A stretch of 64,000 bases of DNA from Cellvibrio sp. pealriver. Its GTDB lineage: Bacteria > Pseudomonadota > Gammaproteobacteria > Pseudomonadales > Cellvibrionaceae. This document shows positions 38,596 to 47,887 of this stretch, piece by piece. Each line of letters starts with the position of its first letter. The stretch's first letter is position 1. The notes beneath the pieces are model-generated. The model was not told the DNA's origin, made no database searches, and saw only the letters and a list, made by a program, of their open reading frames with translations. The stretch spans positions 62,001 through 126,000 of the forward strand of contig NZ_KQ236688.1 of the NCBI RefSeq assembly GCF_001183545.1, written 5' to 3'. The position numbers and the translations under genes were made by a program.

Positions 38596-39141
38596 CTATT
38601 TCTTTGATTGCATAGGCTTCCATCGCCCTTCTTCAAACACCAGCTCACCTTCAACTTTAACTGAAGGGCAACAACGAGCATCTTTTGCGAAGTCAAACTC
38701 CAGTGCCGAATAGTATATTTTCTCACCTTTGGCATAAATACCGGTTATTGTTTGAGGAAAACTATCCGATGTTTGAGACGGCAATGAGTATTTAGGATTA
38801 ACAAAAATGTGTTGTGGGTGCGAACGGTCGTAATTTGAAAGAACCACAAAGTATGGCCTACTCATTGCAGAGCCACCTGAGCAACCCAAATCTAAAGAAT
38901 AGAGCGATAGGTACGATAGCTCTTTCCAATTTTTTAACTCAACCACATTGTCTTTTTGCATATTAAAAACGCAACCAAAAGAAAGAGCATACCTTTCTAC
39001 AATACTTGGGATTGTTTCTTTAGCACTCTGCTTTTGTTGCTCATATTCAAGTTCAAATTGCTTTTCTTCCTCCTCGGGAGTGGCCATAACAGGCGAACCG
39101 AAAAGAATACAAGCCATTACCGAAATAATTGAAAGTCTCAT
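38596..39141 (-). CDS. Hypothetical secreted protein (cassette 7)
   Basis: A 181-residue protein with a signal peptide (cleavage near VMA-TPE), then a Glu/Gln-rich charged helix and a C-terminal domain with a Cys-Cys pair (DARCCPSV) and other Cys. No family recognised. It ends five bases before its attC. Confidence 0.68.
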   Translation of the reverse strand: MRLSIISVMACILFGSPVMATPEEEEKQFELEYEQQKQSAKETIPSIVERYALSFGCVFNMQKDNVVELKNWKELSYLSLYSLDLGCSGGSAMSRPYFVVLSNYDRSHPQHIFVNPKYSLPSQTSDSFPQTITGIYAKGEKIYYSALEFDFAKDARCCPSVKVEGELVFEEGRWKPMQSKK

Positions 39142-39149
39142 TTTTTACC

Positions 39150-39273
39150 TAACGCCGTGCTCAACGGCAGTTTGTAAGTCGTGGTTTTGTGGATTACTTT
39201 TGCGCAGCAAAACCACAAAGCCGCGACTTACAAACTGTCCAGCGCACGAAGTGCGCGGGTTGCAGCACTTTGT
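39150..39273 (-). repeat. attC of cassette 6, interrupted by the IS110 element
   Basis: The long left part of an attC ends ...TGCAGCACT-TTGT at 39273 and the remaining bases (TTGTTA) reappear at 40476-40481. Joined, they restore a normal attC like the one at 34451-34576. The duplicated TTGT marks the possible crossover bases. Confidence 0.88.
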
Positions 39274-39350
39274 ATGATTGATTTCATCAGTTTTCTTATC
39301 ATTCTTAACGCGATAAGGTGGAGCCCATACCTGCAGCAACAGGTATTCAG

Positions 39351-39414
39351 CAAGGTAGCCCGGTGCAGCACTGGCGCAGAGTAATCTAGCCCGTTAACAA
39401 GCGTGGGCACCTTG
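39351..39414 (+). ncRNA. Bridge RNA target-binding loop of the IS110 element (predicted)
   Basis: Outer stem CAAGGT-A-GCCC (39351-39361) with GGGC-ACCTTG (39405-39414). Left guide TGCAGCACT (39364-39372) is identical to the nine attC bases just before TTGT (39261-39269). Right guide TAACAA (39395-39400) is the reverse complement of TTGTTA, the core plus right flank. Between them is a small hairpin with AGA/TCT and a GTAA tetraloop. This is the layout known for IS110 bridge RNAs. Confidence 0.8.
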
Positions 39415-39420
39415 CTGATT

Positions 39421-39466
39421 CTACTTTTAACTCGAACAGTCGAATGGGCTCCGAGCCCGAATGTAG
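39421..39466 (+). ncRNA. Bridge RNA donor-binding loop (predicted)
   Basis: Outer stem CTAC (39421-39424) / GTAG (39463-39466), inner hairpin GGGCT-CCG-AGCCC (39446-39458). ACAGTCG at 39436-39442 equals the right end of the element at 40468-40474, next to the core, and would be the left donor guide. I cannot locate the right donor guide with confidence. Confidence 0.6.
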
Positions 39467-39475
39467 CAAGGGTGA

Positions 39476-40438
<963 letters not shown>

Positions 40439-40484
40439 ATTTGCGTTTCAGGTATTGATTTTCTACCACAGTCGCTTGTTAGGT

Positions 40485-41027
40485 TTATTTGCTTTTATAT
40501 TCCTTTTCAGCGGCAGCGTATTCTTTGGATTTTAAGATTATTGGCATGTAACGAATTTTTCTCTTCTTTTCTAGACTAATTTCATACTTTCCTAGATAAC
40601 CACGTGCGCCGCAATAGTACTGCGTACAGGTAGATTCATTCTTTTCATTTAGGTCAGAAATTTTAATGCTGTTAGAATCAACATTTATATTTAAAACGCA
40701 TTTATGTTTAGGCTCCTCGCCAAACTCACGCTCATATACGAAAGAGTTATTGTTATAATTTGCGATACCGTAAACACTACAAAAGTGCCCATTGCCAAAC
40801 TTTAATTCAGCCCGAAAATAGATAGAACTCGGAGAGTAACTAACTATTTCTAGGATGTCTTCTGTTTCATATTTCTGCCCTGACGCAAACTGACCAGTAA
40901 ACCTTGCTTTATATACACCCTCTATACTTTTTATAAACTCCGAAGAACTCTTATGCTCCTGAGAAAATGTTTCTTGTGAAATTATTAATAGCAGAACGCA
41001 CGTCCATAGATTTTTCAGAATACTCAT
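40485..41027 (-). CDS. Hypothetical secreted protein (cassette 6)
   Basis: A 180-residue protein with a signal peptide (cleavage near TFS-QEH). Mature part is beta-rich with several Cys (HFCSVYG, STCTQYYCGARGYLG). No family recognised. The ATG at 41027 has AGGA six bases upstream; the longer frame lies in the preceding attC. It ends three bases before the attC core, now separated from the rest of attC by the IS, so the cassette may no longer be excisable. Confidence 0.7.
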   Translation of the reverse strand: MSILKNLWTCVLLLIISQETFSQEHKSSSEFIKSIEGVYKARFTGQFASGQKYETEDILEIVSYSPSSIYFRAELKFGNGHFCSVYGIANYNNNSFVYEREFGEEPKHKCVLNINVDSNSIKISDLNEKNESTCTQYYCGARGYLGKYEISLEKKRKIRYMPIILKSKEYAAAEKEYKSK

Positions 41028-41048
41028 GATGTTTCCTTTATTTTTACC

Positions 41049-41176
41049 TAACGCAGAGTTTAGGGGCAGCTTTGGAGTTGGACGATTTGCGCAAATAATT
41101 GGCGTAGCCAATGCGCAAAACGGCCAACGGAAAAGCTGTCCAGCGCACGCAGTGCGCGGCCTAGAACGAATTGTTA
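41049..41176 (-). repeat. attC of cassette 5 (divergent)
   Basis: A 128-bp attC, TAACGCA to TTGTTA, with a different central loop (GACGATTTGCGC...). It closes a cassette with no convincing gene. Confidence 0.88.
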
Positions 41177-41487
41177 GTAAGCCTTCAGAAACGGTTTACA
41201 ACCGCCGCTACTGCGTTAAGAAAAACCGCAGCAAATGCCCAAACCGCCAAACCCACGATGCACAGCCCAACGGCAAGACGATAACTTTCCGAAAACCACC
41301 AACTACCAAGTGCGAGTTAAACTCACACTTAAAACAAAACTGCGTTGCCACCAAAACTTGCCAACAACGCAAGAACACTAAAACCAGAACGCGGCACAAC
41401 CAAAAGGTTACGAACAAAAAACCGAACTTTCCGGTAGCGCCTGGGCACAAACTCGCCGAAGCAGTATTTTCTGAAACTTGCGCCTAC
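41177..41487. other. Gene-less body of cassette 5
   Basis: A 311-bp cassette body, G+T-rich on the cassette-sense strand. An 80-codon minus-strand frame (41208-41450) begins with TTG, lacks a ribosome binding site and has an odd Phe/Leu/Val/Cys-rich product, so I do not call it. As in cassette 16, repeated GGTTTT-like blocks occur. Confidence 0.55.
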
Positions 41488-41595
41488 TAACGCCGCGATA
41501 AACGGTGGTTTTTAAGTTGCACTTTTGCCGTAAAATGAAGCGAAGCGGAATGGCAAAAATGCAACTTAAAAAGCATCCGTTTGATTGCCTTGTTA
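41488..41595 (-). repeat. attC of cassette 4 (short type)
   Basis: A 108-bp attC with GATAAACGGTGG / CCGTTTGATTGCC arms, closely related to that of cassette 3; contains the TAA stop of its gene. Confidence 0.9.
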
Positions 41596-42162
41596 GCTTA
41601 AGTGTTGAGTTACGTCATAGTAATGACGCATAGCTATAACCCATACACTTATGTTTAGCTCCAATTTCCATGTATTTTTGAGCTTGCTTCCGCTTAGAAT
41701 ACAAAACCCATTCCAATATTTGAGCTTGGTAGAGGCTTCAATTTCCATTATAAGCTCAACATTTTTTGCATGGATTATTTTATTGCAGCATTCACGAAGT
41801 GAAAGATTAAAGTTACCTTGCAAAATTTTGGCAGCAGTTGGATATTTAGAAAAGCTTTCCTTATCTGGGCAATACTCCGGATCTTCGGTAGAAAAGTCAG
41901 AAAAGTCTTGCATAATTCTTGTGCGCGTTGCACATTGAATTAGATAGTCACTGACGAGCTTGTGCACATTATCCCAGTAGCCTTCTGCGACCCCTCCATA
42001 ACCATACACTGCTGTTTCCGCTTCAGATTGAAGGTAGTCATGTGTTTTTGAGTTGTCTAAAAAACTCCCTAAAAATTTAACGCAGGCAAGGCTTCCATGA
42101 GCCATTTGCTCTAGAAGAAAGAGATGTTCTAAAACTACACGATCATAAATTATATGTGACAT
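41593..42162 (-). CDS. Hypothetical cassette protein (cassette 4)
   Basis: A 189-residue soluble protein without signal peptide. Mostly helical by eye, with ILQGNFNLSLRECCNKIIHAKNVELIMEIEA in the second half. No family recognised. Its stop codon is the TAA of the attC core. Confidence 0.72.
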   Translation of the reverse strand: MSHIIYDRVVLEHLFLLEQMAHGSLACVKFLGSFLDNSKTHDYLQSEAETAVYGYGGVAEGYWDNVHKLVSDYLIQCATRTRIMQDFSDFSTEDPEYCPDKESFSKYPTAAKILQGNFNLSLRECCNKIIHAKNVELIMEIEASTKLKYWNGFCILSGSKLKNTWKLELNISVWVIAMRHYYDVTQHLS

Positions 42163-42174
42163 GTCTTTCCTAGC

Positions 42175-42282
42175 TAACGCCGCGATAAACGGTGGATTTT
42201 AAGTTGCACTTTTGCCATAAAATGGAGCGAAGCGGAATGGCAAAAATGCAACTTAAAAACCATCCGTTTGATTGCTTTGTTA
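42175..42282 (-). repeat. attC of cassette 3 (short type)
   Basis: A 108-bp attC almost the same as that of cassette 4; contains the TAA stop of the second gene of cassette 3. Confidence 0.9.
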
Positions 42283-42645
42283 AATTTTATTTTTGAATAG
42301 ATTGTAACGCCTAAAAATAAGAATTGGCAAAGCCACATAAAGCAATGGAAATAGAACAATAAAGTGATATGTTTGAATGAATTCCGCAAAGCGGAGAATT
42401 GGTAGAATGTTCTCAATATGGCCGTACTCGGCCAACTGCGGAATTACCTTTATGAAAACTATTGCAAAAGGCAATGCAAACGCATAAATAGCACAAAAAA
42501 CTATTGCCATTGCGCCAATGCAAGATGAACAAAATAGAAATTTATTTTTTCCTTTCTTTAAGAAGATATACATAAAAGGAAAAAGCAAAAGTAAAAAGAT
42601 AAATAAATATAATAATAATTCTTCAAAAACTGCTCCGTTATTCAT
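42280..42645 (-). CDS. Hypothetical membrane protein, second gene of cassette 3
   Basis: A 121-residue protein with three strong hydrophobic segments (about 9-28, 38-68, 93-112). No family recognised. It overlaps the upstream gene by eight bases and ends in the TAA of attC. Confidence 0.7.
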   Translation of the reverse strand: MNNGAVFEELLLYLFIFLLLLFPFMYIFLKKGKNKFLFCSSCIGAMAIVFCAIYAFALPFAIVFIKVIPQLAEYGHIENILPILRFAEFIQTYHFIVLFPLLYVALPILIFRRYNLFKNKI

Positions 42646-42856
42646 TGCGAGTTATTTCCTTATATATTTCAAGCAGTAGAAGAACTGCACCAGCCGAAAC
42701 AGGAAATGAAATAGCTCCCGCAAGACCTAAAGATAAGATAAGTGAAAAATTTTCGGGTAATGAAGTTGAATTTGGATTTTGCAGCATGTAACCGAGCACT
42801 CCAAAAGTTACAAGGCCATACACTGAGAACCGGAGTAGTATTGGAAGATACCTCAT
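42638..42856 (-). CDS. Small membrane protein, first gene of cassette 3
   Basis: A 72-residue protein with two hydrophobic segments (about 7-23 and 37-63). The ATG at 42856 has AAGGA seven bases upstream; the longer frame continues back to 42949, into the preceding attC. It overlaps the following membrane protein gene, so the pair is coupled. Confidence 0.7.
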   Translation of the reverse strand: MRYLPILLRFSVYGLVTFGVLGYMLQNPNSTSLPENFSLILSLGLAGAISFPVSAGAVLLLLEIYKEITRNE

Positions 42857-42912
42857 ATATTTTCCTTTATCGGGAAAGAGTGAAGTGCGATGCTCTTTCC
42901 GATGCGCCAATT

Positions 42913-43046
42913 TAACGTTGTGTTCAACCGCAGTTTGTAAGTGGCGCATGTGCGAAAAACTTCGCGCAGCGATTCGCTAAATGCGCTGCTTACAAACTGT
43001 CGAGTGGAGGCGCGAAGCGCTGGAACGGTGTTGGAACACTTTGTTA
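42913..43046 (-). repeat. attC of cassette 2 (divergent, 134 bp)
   Basis: Longest attC of the array, TAACGTT to TTTGTTA, with a GC-rich central part. Contains the TAA stop of its gene. Confidence 0.88.
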
Positions 43047-43433
43047 TGCTTTTGATCTGCAGCACCACATGCCGATAAGTAAAAACATAAAAATATTCAA
43101 CCCCTGACCTGCTATACCAATGGGTATTACCCAAAAAACTAAACTATTCTCTTCACTGTAAAAAGTTATAATTGCTTGAGTTATAACCATTGCGGTCGAT
43201 ACCCCAAATGGAAATAATAGATATTTTTTATTTCCTGCTTCAAATAATTGGAGCGTGCTTAAGTTTTTACGTAACTTGAAGATATAGCCTAAAGTTGCTG
43301 TTGATAAAATTAAAACTGTATAGGAAACAAGCTCAATTATTTGCTCTGATAATAAGTTTGATGATACATACATAAAAGTAAACAGAACAAAAGATAAAGC
43401 TAGTCCATAAATAATCCCAAGTGCGTAATACAT
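43044..43433 (-). CDS. Hypothetical four-helix membrane protein (cassette 2)
   Basis: A 129-residue protein with about four hydrophobic segments. No family recognised. The ATG at 43433 has GGAG nine bases before its first base; the longer frame up to 43547 lies in the neighbouring attC. The stop is the TAA of attC. Confidence 0.7.
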   Translation of the reverse strand: MYYALGIIYGLALSFVLFTFMYVSSNLLSEQIIELVSYTVLILSTATLGYIFKLRKNLSTLQLFEAGNKKYLLFPFGVSTAMVITQAIITFYSEENSLVFWVIPIGIAGQGLNIFMFLLIGMWCCRSKA

Positions 43434-43449
43434 TAATACTCCAATAGCA

Positions 43450-43576
43450 TAACGCCGAGCTAAGCGGCAGTTTTTAAGTTGTAGTTTTGTGGGAACCTTT
43501 TGCGCAGCAAAACCACAAAACTGCGACTTAAAAACTGTCCAGCGCACGTAGTGCGCGGTGCTTCAGCGACTTGTTA
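43450..43576 (-). repeat. attC of cassette 1 (copy A of the duplicated cassette)
   Basis: A 127-bp attC, apparently identical to 32737-32863; holds the end and stop codon of the DUF6194 gene. Confidence 0.93.
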
Positions 43577-44024
43577 ATATTTTTTTATTGAATTTTACTA
43601 CAGCACTTCCATGAGCTTCTTCAATTAAAGGAAGAATTTCTGTAAATGCTGTTTCGGTTGGGTTAAGAATTTGTACCCAATTCATCCATCCGTAAATAGG
43701 ATGCGGCATTAAAGTGTTTAACGCAGTAAAGTCATGGCCGGTATTAATAATTCCGCCCTTGGCTGGCCTTGGTGGTTTTAAACCAAACAGCCTTTCATAA
43801 CTGGATTTATTAATTCCAATACTCACCCTGAATATTCCATCTCTGTCTAGCTCAGATGATTTGTCATTTTCCCCGTTCTTTTCTTTGATTGTGCAGAAAT
43901 AAACACCGTTGGGTAAGGCTTTTCCGGGATTGTAAAATAATGAGGTTTCTCCCCAACTAGATTTCGGAACAACGCCATGAAAATTTTCAGCAATGTGCTT
44001 TATGATACTTTCAGGTTTCATCAA
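43563..44024 (-). CDS. DUF6194 family protein (cassette 1, copy A)
   Basis: Same 153-residue protein as 32850-33311. AAGGAAAA lies a few bases before the ATG. Being the first cassette at attI, it is the most recently inserted and best placed to be read from the integron promoter. Confidence 0.86.
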   Translation of the reverse strand: MMKPESIIKHIAENFHGVVPKSSWGETSLFYNPGKALPNGVYFCTIKEKNGENDKSSELDRDGIFRVSIGINKSSYERLFGLKPPRPAKGGIINTGHDFTALNTLMPHPIYGWMNWVQILNPTETAFTEILPLIEEAHGSAVVKFNKKILTSR

Positions 44025-44040
44025 TTTTCCTTATTGGTAA

Positions 44041-44047
44041 TATTAAC
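44041..44047 (-). promoter_or_regulatory. attI core site
   Basis: On the minus strand GTTAATA, the junction where cassette sequence shared with copy B stops (copy B continues with another attC here). Recombination is expected after the G at 44047. Confidence 0.82.
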
Positions 44048-44265
44048 AGTTTATTAAATTGCACCGACTATATAACCCGCAGATCATTATCTCAACTAAT
44101 TTGGTATCGCGCCGTATAACTCCCAAAGTTGGCGAACCCGCAATTATATTAACTCCATATAAATCAATACCTTAATTAATACCATGAATTAATTATGGAG
44201 TTATACAGCGCATGCAAGATCAATTAATTGCATATTTAATTTCGGATAGCTAAACTGGAACAAAA
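44048..44265. promoter_or_regulatory. attI / intI intergenic control region
   Basis: About 220 AT-rich bases between attI and the candidate LexA box upstream of intI. It should contain the cassette promoter (leftward) and part of the intI promoter. A partial palindrome around AACTCCATA...TATGGAGTT (44154-44202) is visible. I cannot pick promoter boxes with confidence. Confidence 0.5.
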
Positions 44266-44281
44266 CTGGTTATCCAAACAG
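44266..44281 (+). promoter_or_regulatory. Candidate LexA box upstream of intI
   Basis: CTG-N10-CAG (CTGGTTATCCAAACAG), the LexA spacing, eight bases before the intI start. LexA control of integrase genes is established for Vibrio and mobile integrons. Here the inner bases are not a strong match, so this is tentative. Confidence 0.45.
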
Positions 44282-44289
44282 GTGCAATT

Positions 44290-45273
44290 ATGGAAGATGT
44301 GCGCATTCCTTTACCCGCTTCACCCACTAAGTTTTTAGATCAACTCCGCGTCTTTATACGTACAGACGGAAAAAGTTATTCAACCGAAAATACATATGTC
44401 TATTGGGTTAAACAATTTATCTTATTTAACAATAAGGCTCACCCCAAAAATCTAGGCAATCAAGAAGTAGAAGCATTCTTGACGCACTTGAGCGTAGCAA
44501 AAGATGCTTCCCCGAATACCCAAAAACTTGCCCTTAACGCACTAATGTTTCTATACAACCGCTTTTTAAATAGCCCCATAGAGCAACTCAATTTCAACTA
44601 CGCAAAAAAGCAAGTTCGAACGCCTACTGTTTTCACCCATGAAGAAGCTATGTCTATTATTGATTGCATGGTGATGCCCTATAAGCTTTTGGCTCAGCTA
44701 ATGTATGGTGGCGGCCTTCGAGTTTCTGAGGCCTTACGATTGCGCGTTAAAGATGTTGATTTTGCAATGGGTTATATTGTTATTCGAGATGGAAAAGGAT
44801 TTAAAGATAGAACCACATTACTCCCAAAAAGTATTATTCCTGACTTAAAAAAGCAGATTGATATGGTTCAAAACCTGCTTGAGTATGATAAAGCCTGCGG
44901 CGTTGCAGGAGTATATATGCCTAACATGCTTGAAAAAAAATATCCTTCAGCAGGGCATTCCCTAGGTTGGCAATTTGTATTTCCAAGCAATGAACCAAGC
45001 AAAGACCCGCGAACCAATCTAATTCGCAGACATCATATATATCCAACAACAATCCAGTCTCATGTGAAGCAAGCAATCAAAAAAGTGCGTATACATAAAC
45101 ATGCTAGTTGTCACACATTTCGCCACTCCTTCGCTACCCGACTTTTGCAAGCAAAGTATGATTTAAAGCAAATTCAAACTTTGATGGGGCATACTGACAT
45201 TCGAACTACCGAAATCTATTTGCACGTGCTGGATGAGCTCGGAGATCGAGTCAAAAGCCCTCTGGATGTCTAG
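44290..45273 (+). CDS. intI: Integron integrase (IntI tyrosine recombinase)
   Basis: A 327-residue integrase. Catalytic residues seen: R144 (GGGLRVSE), K172 (GKGFKDR), H275 and R278 (HTFRHS), H301 (LMGHTDIRTTEIY) and Y310. The IntI-specific insert is present at ~195-232 (EYDKACGVAGVYMPNMLEKKYPSAGHSLGWQFVFPS), which separates it from XerC/D. It recombines attI with attC and attC with attC. It is divergent from the cassettes, as usual. The frame is intact, and the duplicated cassette argues that it has been active recently. Confidence 0.97.
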   Translation: MEDVRIPLPASPTKFLDQLRVFIRTDGKSYSTENTYVYWVKQFILFNNKAHPKNLGNQEVEAFLTHLSVAKDASPNTQKLALNALMFLYNRFLNSPIEQLNFNYAKKQVRTPTVFTHEEAMSIIDCMVMPYKLLAQLMYGGGLRVSEALRLRVKDVDFAMGYIVIRDGKGFKDRTTLLPKSIIPDLKKQIDMVQNLLEYDKACGVAGVYMPNMLEKKYPSAGHSLGWQFVFPSNEPSKDPRTNLIRRHHIYPTTIQSHVKQAIKKVRIHKHASCHTFRHSFATRLLQAKYDLKQIQTLMGHTDIRTTEIYLHVLDELGDRVKSPLDV

Positions 45274-45525
45274 CTCGGAAATTTGGATTTACCAAATGGA
45301 TATTATGCCGCCTTCTTTAGCTTGATAGTCCGCTTTGGGCACATTCCCGCCCTTCAATTTGTTGGGGTTCGCGACCCGCCCGAATCTACGTGTTCAGTTT
45401 GCGGGGAGTATAAGCCGATAAACGATCATAGGTATATTCGTTGAAGGCGGGAATTACAACGTATTACTTCCCGCGCTTGCATATATCCGATTGTAAATTT
45501 TGAGGCTGGGTTGATTTAGTAGTCT

Positions 45526-47712
45526 TTAGGGCAAACTAAAAACCACCACACTTCCTCCCGGTTTTGCTTTTGGATTTTTTCCGCCGCCTGCGCCGATGGC
45601 GATAAATTGTTTTCCGTTTACGGAATAGGTTGCGGGTGTTGCTATGCCTGCGGCGGGTAGGGTGGTTTGCCAGAGGAGGGTGCCGTTGTGTTTGTCGAAT
45701 GCGCGGAATTGATTGTCGTAAACGGTGGCGGCAATAAATAACAAGCCGCCTTTGGTAACAACAGCGCCGCCATAATTTTCGCTGCCGGTATTTGTTAAAC
45801 CTTGCGCGGCTAATTCAGGATATTCGCCAAAAGGTTGTGCCCATACATAGTCACCGGAATTGACGTTGATGGCGCTGAGCGTGCCCCAGGGTGGTGTGAT
45901 GGCGGGGTAGCCTTGGTGATCCAGAAAACGTGTGTATCCGCCGAATACATAGGGGTCACCATCGGTGGAGGGATAATAGGGCGTGTCTTTTTTTGCTGCT
46001 TGTGCATGGTCACCTTTTAAATAACCGATTACCGCGGCAACATCGGCGCTGGAAAGTTGTTTGGCAAAACCGGGCATTCTGCCGTTGCCATTTATAATTT
46101 GATGTTGCAATTGCGCTTCACTCAATCGCTCGCTCACATCGACCAGTGCCGGAAATTCTGGCGGGCTACCTTTGCGTTCTACACCGTGGCACACCGCACA
46201 ATGATTTAAATAAATAGCCTCACCACTATTGCCCGCCAATACCGGTGGGCGCTCTTTGACTTTTAAAATCCACGCCATTTCGTTGGCATTAACGTAGAGC
46301 ATTCCGGTTTCCGGGTCATAAGCTGCGCCGCCCCATTCGGCACCGCCATCCATACCGGGAAATAAAATAGTGCCCTGTAGTGACGGCGGATCAAAAGGCC
46401 CGCGTGAACGCAAACCGGAAAATATTTTTTTCGCGGTTTCATGTGCTTCCGGTGTGCGCGTAGTTAATAGATCTTCGGTTAAATGCTGGCGGGCAAATGG
46501 TTTGGGATGCACCGGCATAATTTGTGATTGCGCAGACACTTCACCGGGAATATCCGACGCGGGAGGATTCACTTGCGTGAGTGGATACAACGACTCGCCA
46601 GTGGCGCGATCCAAAATATAAATCACACCGGCTTTGGTTGCTTGCGCAACCGCAGGAATTTTTTTGCCGTCGCGCTCAACAGTAATAAGCGTGGGTGGTG
46701 TTGGTGGATCTCTATCCCACAAATCATGTTTAACCAATTGAAAATGCCACAGGCGTTTGCCTGTGTTTGCATCGAGCGCCACCAGAGATGTTCCAAACAG
46801 ATTATCGCCAGTGCGATCACCGCCATAAAAATCTTTATCGCCCATGCCCGCAGACGCGAGCGGTACAAACACAATTCCTGCTTCCGGATCGAGCGTTAAA
46901 CCCGACCAGGCGTTTGCGCCTTTTGCGGTTTTCCAGGCATCTTTTGGCCAGGTTTCATAACCAAACTCGCCAGGGTGGGGGATGGTGTGGAATATCCACT
47001 GTTGTGCGCCGGTGCGCACATCGTAAGCACGAATATGCCCCGGCGTATTGCCGGTAGAACCCATTACGATGAGATTTTTATAAACCACGCCCGGCGATAC
47101 ATTGCCGACGTTGACACTATCCGGCTCTCGCCCTAAACCTTCGCGCAAATCAATTTTGCCATCGCGACCAAAGCTTTTAATTAATTCACCCGTCTGCGCA
47201 TTTACCGCCATTAAAAAACCGCGAAAGGTAAACAGAATGCGTTGGTCATCGCCTGCTTGCCAATAAGAAACGCCGCGCAAACGCTGTTTGGTATTGACTG
47301 CCTCGCCAAATGCCGGATCAAAAACCCACTGCTGCTCACCGGTTGCTGCATTCAAACAAAACAATCGGCCTTTGGGTGAAATAAAATAAAAATGGCCATC
47401 AATAATCAGCGGATTACTTTGCATATCCGACTGGCTTCCACCTTCACCAAACGCATCGCCCGAATCAAACGTCCAAGCGATTTGTAAATCCTTCACATTA
47501 TTTTTATTGATTTGATCCAGAGTTGAATAATGCGTGCCGTGAGGGTTGCCGTGGTACCAAGGCCAATCGGTACCAGAATGCCCACTTGCGCTGGTATGGA
47601 TGCTATTGGATGGATCGCCACTTTTTCCATCACGTTGCCCGCAGGATGCCAGCAGCGCGCTACTGATGAGTGCGAAAGTGGTGTATCGAATAAACGAAAG
47701 AGATGTGCGCAT
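45526..47712 (-). CDS. PQQ-dependent dehydrogenase with cytochrome c domain, lipoprotein
   Basis: A 728-residue quinoprotein. A lipobox L21-A-S-C24 anchors it to a membrane. The large part is an eight-bladed propeller of the PQQ dehydrogenase type (repeats such as DVRTGAQQW and NAQTGELI). A heme c domain is inserted late in the chain with CAVCHG and a downstream MPGF methionine ligand. Such enzymes oxidise sugars or alcohols in the periplasm and pass electrons to the heme. The substrate is unknown; a sugar is likely from the organism's lifestyle. Confidence 0.85.
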   Translation of the reverse strand: MRTSLSFIRYTTFALISSALLASCGQRDGKSGDPSNSIHTSASGHSGTDWPWYHGNPHGTHYSTLDQINKNNVKDLQIAWTFDSGDAFGEGGSQSDMQSNPLIIDGHFYFISPKGRLFCLNAATGEQQWVFDPAFGEAVNTKQRLRGVSYWQAGDDQRILFTFRGFLMAVNAQTGELIKSFGRDGKIDLREGLGREPDSVNVGNVSPGVVYKNLIVMGSTGNTPGHIRAYDVRTGAQQWIFHTIPHPGEFGYETWPKDAWKTAKGANAWSGLTLDPEAGIVFVPLASAGMGDKDFYGGDRTGDNLFGTSLVALDANTGKRLWHFQLVKHDLWDRDPPTPPTLITVERDGKKIPAVAQATKAGVIYILDRATGESLYPLTQVNPPASDIPGEVSAQSQIMPVHPKPFARQHLTEDLLTTRTPEAHETAKKIFSGLRSRGPFDPPSLQGTILFPGMDGGAEWGGAAYDPETGMLYVNANEMAWILKVKERPPVLAGNSGEAIYLNHCAVCHGVERKGSPPEFPALVDVSERLSEAQLQHQIINGNGRMPGFAKQLSSADVAAVIGYLKGDHAQAAKKDTPYYPSTDGDPYVFGGYTRFLDHQGYPAITPPWGTLSAINVNSGDYVWAQPFGEYPELAAQGLTNTGSENYGGAVVTKGGLLFIAATVYDNQFRAFDKHNGTLLWQTTLPAAGIATPATYSVNGKQFIAIGAGGGKNPKAKPGGSVVVFSLP

Positions 47713-47798
47713 AGTGAAACCTAAACTGGTTTTATTATTGTGATAAAAAACCAGTTTAGGCAGGGAATGTAATGAGTTCTAATTGCTTAACGAACTAT

Positions 47799-47862
47799 TA
47801 CATAGGTAATTGCACAGGCAGTTACATAAACAATTACATAAATAGTTGCTACATAAACGGCT
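47799..47862. repeat. Degenerate TTACATA tandem repeats
   Basis: Four imperfect repeats of TTACATA/CTACATA within ~64 bp, upstream of the dehydrogenase gene and downstream of the lipoprotein gene. Could be regulator sites or simple slippage. Confidence 0.4.
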
Positions 47863-47887
47863 GACAGTATGCCTTTTTAACGCGGGA

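Noticed and set aside
41026..41490. 154-codon plus-strand frame
   Set aside because: Runs straight through an attC site and the noncoding body of cassette 5; no ribosome binding site or recognisable product.
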